This document shows positions 24,951-35,382 of a stretch of DNA of 64,000 nt, one piece after another (position 1 is the stretch's first letter; the number at the start of each line of letters is the position of its first letter). Below the pieces are notes generated by a model. That model ran no database searches. It was not told the origin of the DNA and was given only the letters and a program-made list of their open reading frames with translations. This DNA comes from Lepraria neglecta (lineage: Eukaryota > Ascomycota > Lecanoromycetes > Lecanorales > Stereocaulaceae), in contig CM065649.1 of the NCBI GenBank assembly GCA_033220425.1, positions 2,108,001 through 2,172,000 on the forward strand, read 5' to 3'. Position numbers and translations under genes: made by a program.

Positions 24951-25560
24951 CTACCAAGTATCATGCCCGCTTTTGTCACTAGCTTTATTCCAATTCTTCT
25001 CCCATTCACGTAGCCACTGCGAACCAGGTGTGGAACCCCGAGGGTTCTTGCTAGCATCGACTAGACCCTCTTGATATTTCTGACCTCGGGGAAGAAAAGA
25101 TCTGGCGCCCGAAAACTGTTGGGAAGTCTCTTGTTGATTGTCGATACTGACAGGCGTGACTGTATCCTCTTTGGTGTCATCAGAAGTCCGGTTTGCTGGG
25201 TCTTGATGCGTCTAGCCATCAGAATGGCAACGCCGCTGCGTACCTAAAGGGTCTTCGGAGCATAATGGGATTATCCCTCCATCCTTAGCCTTGAGGGTGT
25301 CTTTTGGAACACTGGGAGATGAGTAAGTGAGTGGGCTACCGGGTGACTCTTGTCGATTTTGAGACAATTCAATCGACAGACGACCAACAAATTGCAGACA
25401 TTTGTTTTAAAAACAAAGTACTGTTATATGGGTGGGTGGGTTGAAGGATTATCACAAGAATTCAAGTAAGGTATTAGTGGACATGACAAAGACAGTAGGA
25501 GATAGGATTTTCAGCATGAAGCAAGTGTTATGGTGGTATTGGAGAGAAGACTAACGTCAT
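24951..25560 (-). CDS. WREWE-family small protein, copy G
   Basis: ATGAC (25556-25560, donor GTTAGT) joined to exon 2 (24951-25146, acceptor CCTGTCAG) gives 66 residues ending HDTW. The phase is exact, but the implied intron is long (409 bases), and upstream sequence stays open in the same frame for part of that length, so an extra exon may exist. The motif is ARSFLPRGQKY, then SKNPRGSTPG, then SQWLREWEKNWNKA. There is no separate last exon. The role is unknown. Confidence 0.52.
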
Positions 25561-27055
25561 GTAAGGTGAGAGACCTATGATACGGTCTGTGACTCGAGAT
25601 ATATGTTATTTTTTATGGGCTCTGTACAACGATTCGAGGGCACTTTGACTATCGGTTGCAGACAGTCGTTGAACGGACAAGCGTTGAGGACGGTAAACCC
25701 TTCTTATCATATCTATGAGCATTGCCGGACCCCTCCAAATGAACCGTCAGCAAGCGAAGGTGATCTCACGAAAAGGAAGGACGCAAGGGGATGTATGGAC
25801 TAAACTTGAAGCCTGCAGTGACAGCAGATATGAGCAGGTATGCGCCAATGCAAGACACGTATCGCAATGGTCAATCGGTGAGCATAGTAAGTGTGGCACG
25901 ATAGCCAAACCCCCCGGTCCTACATGGCTTCACTGTATGCCGACCCATCAAGCAACTCAATTGGCTCCGTGCGAAGAGGACTATTATAAACATGGCGTTA
26001 CAGCTTCCTGCATGGCTTGGCAGCTGCATATGTTGGGATCGATCTTCTCCAACTTCCCGATCCTTCATATCAATACGGACTAGTGGCCGGTCATAGAGAA
26101 ATGAGCATAATGTTGAAGGAATTTTACCCTTGTGATGCATACGAATCCATTGCTTACTGAAACGGATGTATTTGCAGCAGGAAGGTCTAGTGCTTTCCCG
26201 CCCACTTTAGAGGAACGGGCCAGTAGCTGGAAGAATGTAGCAGCAAATAGAATTGGAGCCAGGATTAAAATTCTCGTATGGTTTTATGGTTAGCGAACTT
26301 CGAGGCGTTTACGCTGACACAATGTCACCGCTCACCACTGCAGTTCTCCGAGCTAAAGCCTCAAGGGGTTAACGACACTGGTGATCGCTTATTCTAGAAC
26401 GTCTTCGAACTAAGAGCAGATTGGGCACACAGACCCAGGTTCAGCGGTCACCAACACTAATACTTCAAAAGGCATGGTGCTTGCAGGGGCATGGCGTTGC
26501 GTCATGGACGCCTTCTTTTGCCTAGACGGAACATGCCAGCCCGCGCCACTATGAAATTGCCTCAGTCCATGTTCTTCTTTCCACTGCTCGTCTACATCAC
26601 TGGTGCCGTTTCATAGAGTCTTATCTTTATCGAGGAATCTGATGACAGCCTGCTGCAGCCTTCGAGGCTTATTCTACGCTTCTAAAGCTGAAAAGGCCCT
26701 GATCGTAGTCAACATGCTAAGTGAACTGGCTAGATTATTATATTTTACGCTATCTGGACTTACGAAGACATCCCCAATCTCACAACATGATTTCCGCCGC
26801 CATGATGGACGATTTGAATGATAGGCTGCGCCTTGTAAGATGCTACCTTACAGCTTGATCCTTCACACTAAGTCAATGAGCTCAATGTTCTTGGGCAAAG
26901 CAGTCGGTAGCACTGACCTTACAGATTTCATATAACTTCTTTCCTAAGCCCCCAGCCTCACTTTAATGCCATTAACTCCTTTTGAAGGCTGTCTAGAGCC
27001 TCTGCTGCCGTTTCCGCGTAATTCAGCAAGGCCAGCTTCAAGTTCAGACAGATTG
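25561..27055. other. spacer between copies G and H
   Basis: No supported gene. Frames around 25.6-26.1 kb and 26.6-26.8 kb have no motifs. Confidence 0.4.
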
Positions 27056-27338
27056 TTACTGACTCGAGACTTGGGTTGTTGGACCATCGTCATCCCAAGT
27101 TGCCTCCCATTCAGATATCCACTGCGACATAGGTTTACCGTTTCGAGGATTATTACGAGCATTGGCTACGGACTCCCAATATTTCAAGCCTCCGGGAATG
27201 TACTGGGCTGCTTTTAAATCCGGCTGAGAGTGTCCATAAGGCTCGGTGGCTTCGGTGTTCTTTTCGCGATGATTGGCTCGTTTGCCACTAGCGAAGATAT
27301 TAGTGAAGGACCTCCCCAAGGCCAATGTCTTCAAGCGA
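27056..27338 (-). CDS. WREWE-family small protein, copy H (start not fixed)
   Basis: The exon opens after the acceptor AGCTCTAG in the phase needed for a five-base first exon, which would give 95 residues; a second acceptor in the same phase (CTTCGCTAG) lies 40 bases further in. The motif is AQYIPGGLKY, then NNPRNGKPM, then SQWISEWEATWDDD, with a TAA at 27056-27058. No ATGAC is found upstream. An ATG at about 27640 followed by a GTAGTT is possible but in a different phase. A degenerate minisatellite (27360-27530) sits in the would-be intron and may have disturbed the start. Confidence 0.45.
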
Positions 27339-27359
27339 CTAGAGCTATAAGGCCTTGAT

Positions 27360-27530
27360 GGGAAATTTTGCAAGGCTACGAAGTGGACAATCTCAAGTCA
27401 TGGAGATCAACTCAAGGCTGTGGAGGGAACAGCCTCAAGGCTATCAAATGACTTATCTTGAGACTGCGGAGAAAGACTTGAAACCTCAAGGCTGTAAACG
27501 GGAAGATCTCAAAGCCGTGAAGGAAAGAGT
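27360..27530 (+). repeat. degenerate minisatellite
   Basis: About five imperfect units of roughly 30-36 bases are built around ctcaaggctgtggaggga and its variants (caaggctac, tcaaggctg, tcaaggcta, tcaaggctg, tcaaagccg). Unit spacing is irregular, so it is an old or partly coding-like repeat. Confidence 0.55.
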
Positions 27531-28694
27531 CACAGTGGATACTGGTTAGAAAAATGAGAAATGCAAATACAGAGAGCGCAGGTATGAAAAACGGAAGACA
27601 ATTTTCAAAGAAACTACTGACATTGTTGTGTCCTTAGATGAGCGAGACATCGCAACGTCCCCTTTGATTCAACCAACGAGGAATTTTTATTCTTTCAACC
27701 TATAAGGCCGTAGCGTGGAGCAAGCAGAGGCTACACAACGTTTACAAACCAGAGAAGAGGACCGGGCGCCTAAAGCCCTTTTTCAAGTCAAGGAGTGTGA
27801 GACCCACATCCATCCTTTCAACGTCGGTCCGCGCCAGGGACCGATAGCGACTTTTCAAAGCAGCCACTTGGAGTGCTCCATGTGGAGAGCAGACCTGCGA
27901 TTCGAGGACTAGAAATAGTCGATGCTAGCGTCGCACGTCGCACGCAAGGATAAGCCCGCCATCGTACCTAGCCTACATTACTGGAAAAGCCGGGCTATGA
28001 CGCTGCTGAACAAGTCTTTTAAAATGGCTCTTTACGGTAAAGAATGTATTAAGATGTAAGCGTTTCGATACCGCCACCGAAATCGAGACCAAACCGGCAA
28101 GATATTGTGTAGGTCTCAGACAAGCGAGTGATCTTTCAGCACTCGTAATAATGAGTTCCACTGGGAAAGTAATGATGGATCTTGGAATTTGTCTAGACCC
28201 ACGCACGCCTTTCAAAGGAAAGGTGCTGTAGGAAGGGCACGATCGATGCCACTTGCTACACAGGGATTGAGCAAGTCAAACCTACTCATTTAAACGACGT
28301 TCAATACCTGTAAAGAAAATTTTCTGGGCTAAAATACGTATGCCGAGTGCAATAGTGTCCAATTGCGGTTGTTCCCACTTGCTAAGAATGTTCCCCGAAG
28401 CCGACCGAATGTGGGCAATTTTGAGGCACCAGTGCGTGCCACGAAGACCGTTGAAACTCATTAGCGTAACGGCGATGCTCGGCCACAGGGAGTTCGTGCT
28501 TCCGCAGACAATGTGCCCCTTCTTCCCAAAGCGGCTAGGCAGCATTGGTGGCTTGCGCTACTTATGAGCTGGTTCAACGGTTTCCTGCTCGAACAGCCCC
28601 AAGGTAAGAGCTCCGTCACATATCTGCGGTACTAGCACTTGGGCTAAACGAGCTCACCAATCATACTCCAATATTTTGCTTTACATGTACTATA
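27531..28694. other. intergenic, nothing seen
   Basis: No coding frame is supported. A minus-strand frame at 28282-28545 is open for 87 residues but has no motif. Confidence 0.4.
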
Positions 28695-28843
28695 CAGGAT
28701 CAGGACAACCCGGGCGGCTACCCTACTAGGCTCATGGCAGCTTAGAGCCAATGATGCTATTCAAAATCTCGCTTGGATGCCTTAAAACTGTTTAAAAGCT
28801 CGAGGAAACTAGCAGGGTATCCGCCCGGGGTGTCCTGACCCTG
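28695..28843. mobile_element. 149-bp TA-flanked MITE
   Basis: The 35-base termini are inverted repeats with four mismatches. They begin CAGG at 28695 and end CCTG at 28843, and both ends are flanked by TA, the target of Tc1/mariner/pogo elements. The interior has no coding capacity. The different bases between arms show that the element is not recent. Confidence 0.8.
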
Positions 28844-29857
28844 TATCTTTCCAATATGCACTAAGCATTCTGGGTGGGCCGCTGTTCATGCATGACATGT
28901 CTCAACTTCGGGGACATTCGTTGAAATTCGTTCTCAAAAATGCCCGGATGCGACAGACATGATCTCGATCTGACAGGAAACGGGTGGGTCAGCTGCAGAC
29001 TAATTTGGCCCCCTTCGGCCGGAGTATTGCCTCGCTTCATAAGGATCTTTCGCCACTAAATAGATGAACCAATGCGTTAGCTGACCGTTGAGTGTGCACA
29101 AGGCCAGCGCAGCCTCACCGCATCCTAGTGTACATCATTATACTCGTTTCGCTTACCAAGAACAAAGATATGCCTCAAAAGGATGAAGGGTCCATGTGGC
29201 ACGCGGGCACACTTCTTGTTGTTTTTGTATTGGTCGATTGTTGTAACATACATCCCCTACCTTAGTATTGGAGATTCCGAGCAACTGTTAGGCCCTTTGG
29301 CTCTTCATCTGGAGGCTGAAAGGTGGCAGAACCAGCAAATACTAGCAGAGAGTGAGCTTCAAGATGCATAGGAATAGTGAAGGCAAAACGGAATTCAAAA
29401 CGAGGGAAGTGAGGGGATAAGTCGACGAAGAAATAAGACATGGAACAACACCAGTTTTGTAAGAGTTAAGATAGTACCGAGCGGTTATGTATAGTACAGC
29501 GTGAAGCTATGTACACCTTGCTCAATCGATGTTCGCACCTGAAGTTCTCGTTGCCCATCACCCAGCGCCGGAAGGCTGATGCCAAAATGCATCATAAGCT
29601 AGAAGTGAGCCACCGTATCGTACTCCTACAGACACCTCATTACTTGGAGGAAACAAGAACGCCTCCCCCTTTTTTCACCTCATAGCCCGTGGACGCCTGT
29701 GCCATGTAAAAGTCGTAAACACCAGTCTAACCGTGTCTGGAACAAAGAAAAGACGCGACAGCTCCGCCATGCATTCTGCATTCATGTTCAAACGCAAAGA
29801 AAGAAGCGTATTTTGATAAGACATGATCTTGAGAATTGAATTCGCAATAGGATCATC
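28844..29857. other. intergenic, 3' flank of the Ca2+-ATPase
   Basis: No gene is recognised. The last few hundred bases are presumably the 3' untranslated region and terminator of the ATPase. Confidence 0.4.
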
Positions 29858-32800
29858 TCAATAAGCCGGCTGTGGTGGAGCGAGTGATGATGAACCAGCC
29901 GTAGGGGCACGCGTGATCTCCGGAACCTGGCTCGGGGGCACGTGACTTGCTCCAGGATGCTCAGTAGGATCATTGACGTTCGCACCAGCATGGGTCTCTG
30001 TCCCGTCGTCACATTCGAGTTGAGAGCGGCCGTCGTGCGAGAACCTGCTCGGACCTTCCTCGCTGCGCCTACCGATCGGCGACCATCCAGCTACACTGCC
30101 AGCAACTAGACCTGTGGCCGCTAGAGCAGCTGCTGGGCCGTAAGCCGAATTCGACCGCGACCGTGGTGATCTCCGAGTGGTAGGCCTTCGGGAATCTGGA
30201 GTACGAGATGCATGGCGAAGAGTAATATCGGGACCCACTTGCTCTCCTGTTGGCGTTTGGGGTTGGGAGTCGGTATGTGGTTTCGATCGGAATGAGCCAC
30301 TCCTTGACCTGGGTAGTAATGTCTGTGCTTGGTGTTGAAGCTTGTACCTGAGCGCAGTAAGGCGCCCACCGCGAAGCATCTTCATGAAAGTGAGGTCGGC
30401 TCTAATCCCCTCCATATCTGATGGATCCCATTCGTATTGGTATTGTCGCTCCTCGTCCGATATTTTGATTTTCGGTTTTGCTTTCCGCTTCAAAAGGGAC
30501 GGAATCAATTTTCGTATGAGATCATCTGGAATGAGCCGTATCATGATTCCCACGGGTATGGAGAGGAACCCAAGCACCACTGAGTAGCCCCATTGAGCAC
30601 CATTTAGTCGATGTGTGGAAAATGCAGCGCCACCGACAAACACAATCATGATCTGGCCTGCAATGATGATGCATTGTATGATAATGAAAAAGTAGTTCCG
30701 ATGCAGACCCTCGAAGATGTTCAACTTGTTGTCGAGCCGCCTGTTGTTGTACTGGTTGAATATCTGCATCCAAACAAAGGTATTGAAGACCAAAGTCTGT
30801 AGTTGTTCTTGCTCGCGCTGTGATTGATAGGAGAGCATACTCGGCCCAGCGAAGTACAGAATTAGTGTGACGGCGAGCTGAAATATCGATTGGCCAACTA
30901 TCATCTTCCACATCGTCAACGTTATCAAGGGTGCGAACTTGGGATCTGGTTTGCGATCCAAGATGCTTAGTGATGGTGGATCTGTAGCTAAAGCAAGAGC
31001 GGCGAAGGTGTCCATGATGAGATTGACCCAGAGAAGTTGAACAGCAGTCAACACAGAGGTTTCGGTATCGCTAGCGACGGCAGAGATGAACGTCAGGACC
31101 ACTGCAGTAATATTGACGGTGACTTGGAACTACTTCAAGTTAGATGAGGTATTTGAAAAGTAGATTGGTTGACAAACCTGGAGGAACTTCTTGACAGCGT
31201 CGTTGACAGTTCTACCCCACATGATTGCTTTCACTATTGAGGCAAAATTGTCGTCCATCAAGATGATCGCTGAAGCCTCCTTTGCTACTTCAGTTCCTGC
31301 GATTCCCATAGAAAAGCCCACGTCGGCAGTGCTGAGCGCGGGTGCATCGTTCGTTCCATCACCAGTCACGGCAACAATGCCCCCTAGCTCTTGCAAAAGT
31401 ACCACCAGGATTCGTTTGTCGTCAGGGCTGGACCTGGCCAGCACCTGAAGATTTGGAACAATCGCTTTCTTCTCATGATCCGCTAATCTCCTAAAAGCGG
31501 GACCTTCCATGACCTCACCTCCAGGCGTGTAGATGCCGCATTCTACTGCAATGGCTTTGGCGGTTAAGAGGTTATCTCCCGTCACCATGCGCACGTACAC
31601 ACCGGCATTCTGGCATGCACGCACCGCGGCTGGAACACCATCTCGTAGAGGATCTTGGATGCCAACGACCCCCAGGAAGACCATGTTTTTGAAGACACGG
31701 TCGAATACAGCAAGCTTAGGATCATCCTCTTGAGTCGGAACACCTTTTGGAGGCCATTGCTCGAAATCCTTGAACAGCAAGCCGATCGTACGTAGAGACC
31801 TTGAAGCATAAGTGTTGATGACCTGCTCGAGAGTCTCGAGATCTCCGCTTGTGATGTTAGTCTCTGCAACTCCGCTTGTCGGATCCTTTATGATTCTCGA
31901 ACACCTTCCAAGCAGAATCTCCGAGGCACCTTTAACATACATCCGATATCGCTTGTCACTCATCCGGACAACGGCAGCCATGCATTTCGCGTCCGAATCA
32001 AAAGGGACGAATTGGACGACGTCGGCATTCGACCTGACTTCATTTACAGATCCCATTTCAAGATGATCTCGAGCGAAGCTGAGCAGCGCTGTCTCGGTTT
32101 TGGACCCTATGAATGTAGCTTGACCTCCGTCGTCTTCGCCCTCAAAGGCCGTCGAGTTGACCGCGATTGATTGCTTCAGGAGTTCCTTTACATCCGTAGC
32201 AACCGAGGAAACAAAATCAGCGACTGGGCCATCCTCGACGTCTTCATCAGGTGCAATGCCTTTGCCTTTACTGGTGGGAGACTCCGGCGAAGTCGATGCC
32301 GAGGTGTCAGGGCTGCTTTTGTGTCTAAACCGTGCAGTGGTGCCTAGCACGCCGGCAACAGTCGACATCTTGTTCTGTGTGAGAGTGCCCGTTTTGTCGG
32401 AGCAGATAGTCGTGGCATTTCCCATTGTCTCGCATGCGCGCAAGAGCCGAACTAAGTTGTTGTCTTTGAGCATTCGGGTGGTTGCAAATGCCAACGCCAA
32501 TGTGACAGCAAGAGGCAACCCTTCCGGGACTGCGACAACCACAATGGTAACTGCGACAATGAAGACTTGGAGGAAACGTTGTCCTTTCTGGCTGGCTCCT
32601 CCTTCGATTGTGCTTAGCTGAGCTAGGAATTTAATGAACGTGGCCACGAAGAGGAGGAGACCAGCGCCAAGGCCCAATTTGGCAATCCATTCTGCAAGAA
32701 GGTTGAGCTTTATCTGTAAGGGGGTTGTCTGAGTCCGACCGCGAAGCGACATAAGAATCTTGCCATAGCTGGAGTGAACTCCCACGGCAGTGACGAGGAA

Positions 32801-34213
32801 CGTGCCAATTCCTTCGGAGACTTTCCCACCAGATACTATGAATGGATCCATCTTGGAAAAACTGCGATGTGAATCGATAGCAGTGTAGACCTCGTCGCCC
32901 GAGTGCTTTTTGAGTAGATCGGACTCGCCTGTGGCTGAAGATTCGTCGCATTTGAGATTATGCCCGGATATGAAGATGCCGTCCACTGGGATCATATCTC
33001 CTGGTTCCAGATGCATGACATCCCCAGCGAGAATATCGTGCACTGAGATCTCTCGGGACTTGCCTGATCGAATGACTTTGACAGCCCGATCCTCTTTTTT
33101 CTTGTTCAGCTTTATAAACTGTCGCTCTTTTTGCCAATCATTCGCAGCTCCCACCGTAACGACAATAAAGATAGCCACCATGATAGCAACACCTTCTACC
33201 CATTCCACGGGCGCCTGGCCTTGTGGCTGAGGTTGGGTCGACTGATATATGCCCAGAGCTAGGGAGACAACAGCAGCAACAGACAAAAGAATCAACACTT
33301 TGTCTTTGAGAGCCATCCAAGCAAGCTGGAATATGCTCTTGGTTCTTTCCTCTTCAAGCCGATTATCTTTGAAGATGCGCTTGCGGTCAATGAAGGAATC
33401 ATCTGAGAGCTTTCTTGTTCCTATAGTGGTAGATCTTCTCAAGAGGCGGCGTTCAAAATCCTTGGGGTCCTCGGCTTGTGAGCCAGCGGCAACGGCTTGG
33501 TCGAAGTCGATCGTCCCATCAAGCTTCGTTTCATCGAGAGATAGGCCCAACACGCAATCGGTACGTAGCCCTTTTTCAAGACCTTTTAGGCCTCCTAAAG
33601 CGTAAAATGCTGCAAAGCTCTTGGGGTTGTACATTTTCGCCAATTGGCCCGGTGAGAAAGCGAATTTGTTGTCCTCGACTTCAAAATTCACGTTGTCGTT
33701 GTCAGAATCTGGCTTTAGCGCGTCTTCATCGTTGATTATATTATCATTACTAGCCGCAGTGCTAGCTCGGTCCTCTGCCGTTGAGGCTAAGGAAGAGACC
33801 GAAGTCTCACCACTATACGTCGTGGGGGACTGACCTGGGTCGTCCGAATCAACAGAATTCCCCCTTGAGCGGGTGTTTGGTACAGCCAGGAAGTCATGAG
33901 GCCGAAGCTCAGTGAACTTGGATGCAGGGGATGAAACATTGTGAGGAGAGGTAGGTCGGTTGCTCTCGAAGGAATGTGCAGCTCGAAGGTCTGTGCGTGG
34001 AGACTCGCTCAACAGCGGGCCAGGCTCTCTATCGCTTTCGTCGTTTTGCTCACCCTATAATCGATAGACTCGGTCAGTAAAGCGGCTAGCAGTGATGGTA
34101 ATCATAAAAGGAAGCCAGGGTAGACTGACAGGAGATGTATTGATCGTTATTGTAGGCGCTCGCCGGCGAGTGGTGTACGACGATGCTGGGCCATCGTCCT
34201 CAGCGTCCGGCAT
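29858..34213 (-). CDS. PMC1-like P-type Ca2+-ATPase
   Basis: This P2B-type calcium pump of about 1,410 residues probably moves cytosolic Ca2+ into the vacuole, like yeast Pmc1. Exons are 34130-34213, 31178-34054 and 29858-31129. The first is short (28 residues) and begins at ATGCCGGACG; the introns have GTCAGT/TATAG and GTTTGT/AGTAG borders and both are phase 0. Visible motifs are the M4 segment VVVAVPEGLPLAVTLALAF, the phosphorylation site SDKTGTLTQNKM, the hinge TGDGTNDAPALSTADVGFSMG and the early TGES actuator loop (SATGESDLLKKHSGD). The C-terminal quarter has the remaining membrane segments and a long basic, Ser/Arg-rich tail. The N-terminal 130 residues are Ser/Asp-rich and probably regulatory. 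Length and domains are complete. Calmodulin binding by either end cannot be judged from sequence alone. Confidence 0.93.
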
Positions 34214-35382
34214 GGTACACTTGATCTCTTGACCTTCAAGGTGTGTATTCCAGTACGCTCTCTTCTATTCATATGTATGCAGCCAAAGTAGGGTGTGACG
34301 CTGCGCGGGTATAAATGCTGAGGGTTGGCGATTGTGCCAAGTGTAGAGCTCCGAGCTAGGAGGCTAGTATATCAAAGGAGGAAGGAGCGAAGTTGAGAGT
34401 GCTCAATGAGTCTATCCGGGTCTTCCTGAGGCAGGTACAGTCAATATCGACAGTGTTTCATCCAGAGCAATGCAGAATACTGAGATCATTGGCAAGCCAA
34501 GCCTATCATACCTTTGGCTTTCTTCAATACTCGCGGCTCTTTGGGCGTCTCAGATGACTTGCCACTACTCCTGTCGATGAGGCCCCTTCCCAATCTCCTT
34601 CAATGCGGTGGACGCTTCTAGTCCTAGCAATCTTCCGTAGACGATCCTTCCACGCCTACGGGATGCCATTAGGTACGAAAGTTGTCAATAGGTTGCTATT
34701 GTGGGTAGCAAAGGGAGGCTGGTAGTACGAACAGAACAGCGCAGTAGATCCGGAAACATTCTCGGCGAATGGTGCACAGTGGTCGCCCCAAAGTCCCTTG
34801 TTGATATGTGGTCGCGCTAGAGGAGGCTGTGCACGAGCTAAACTGCAAACGCAAGGCCCAATGGCGCCAAAGTGCATTGCCATTGCCGCACAAAGGGTTC
34901 CATCGATGGGGTATCCATTAATCATGATTGTAGATGCTGGACATGTCGTGGTCATCAAAATATGATCTCATTAATGATCTCTGGAGGGCGTAGCCTGAGG
35001 ACTTAGTACATGGAGGGTTACATTTCTAAGGTGTGGTGCTATTGGCGGGCCGACTCGGCAATCTTCAGCTCAATCCTGCGGCCACATACCAGGCCTAGGT
35101 ATGAGCTCCGAGCTAAACTCAGGAGCGCATACGACTCTTAGCTTACTCGTGCATAAACGACAGTAACGGATATGCACAAGCATTCAGAGCTGATTATTGA
35201 TTGGCGCCCTCATCAGATACCTTTTCTAGTGGCGATTTCCAACCACACGAAACATAATATGCACATGAAGTATGTCTTAATGAGAGAGCTGTGTTTTGAA
35301 CAAGCAGAAACTAGCCAATGTCCTGCAAGCGCCGACCTCTTGGTCCTCTGACCTTCTCACATGATGAAAAGTTCATCGAGCT
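34214..35382. other. promoter of the Ca2+-ATPase and 3' flank of Nup84
   Basis: A 100-residue minus-strand frame (34656-34958) with several Cys and an Ala/Gly-rich stretch is open. It has no signal peptide or family that I recognise, and I do not count it as a gene. Confidence 0.4.

Noticed and set aside
28282-28545. 87-residue minus-strand open frame
   Set aside because: It lacks motifs, and the complementary strand is also open for most of its length.
34656-34958. 100-residue minus-strand open frame with several Cys
   Set aside because: It has no signal peptide, intron, family motif or clear promoter; it is within the size expected by chance in a 1.1-kb gap.
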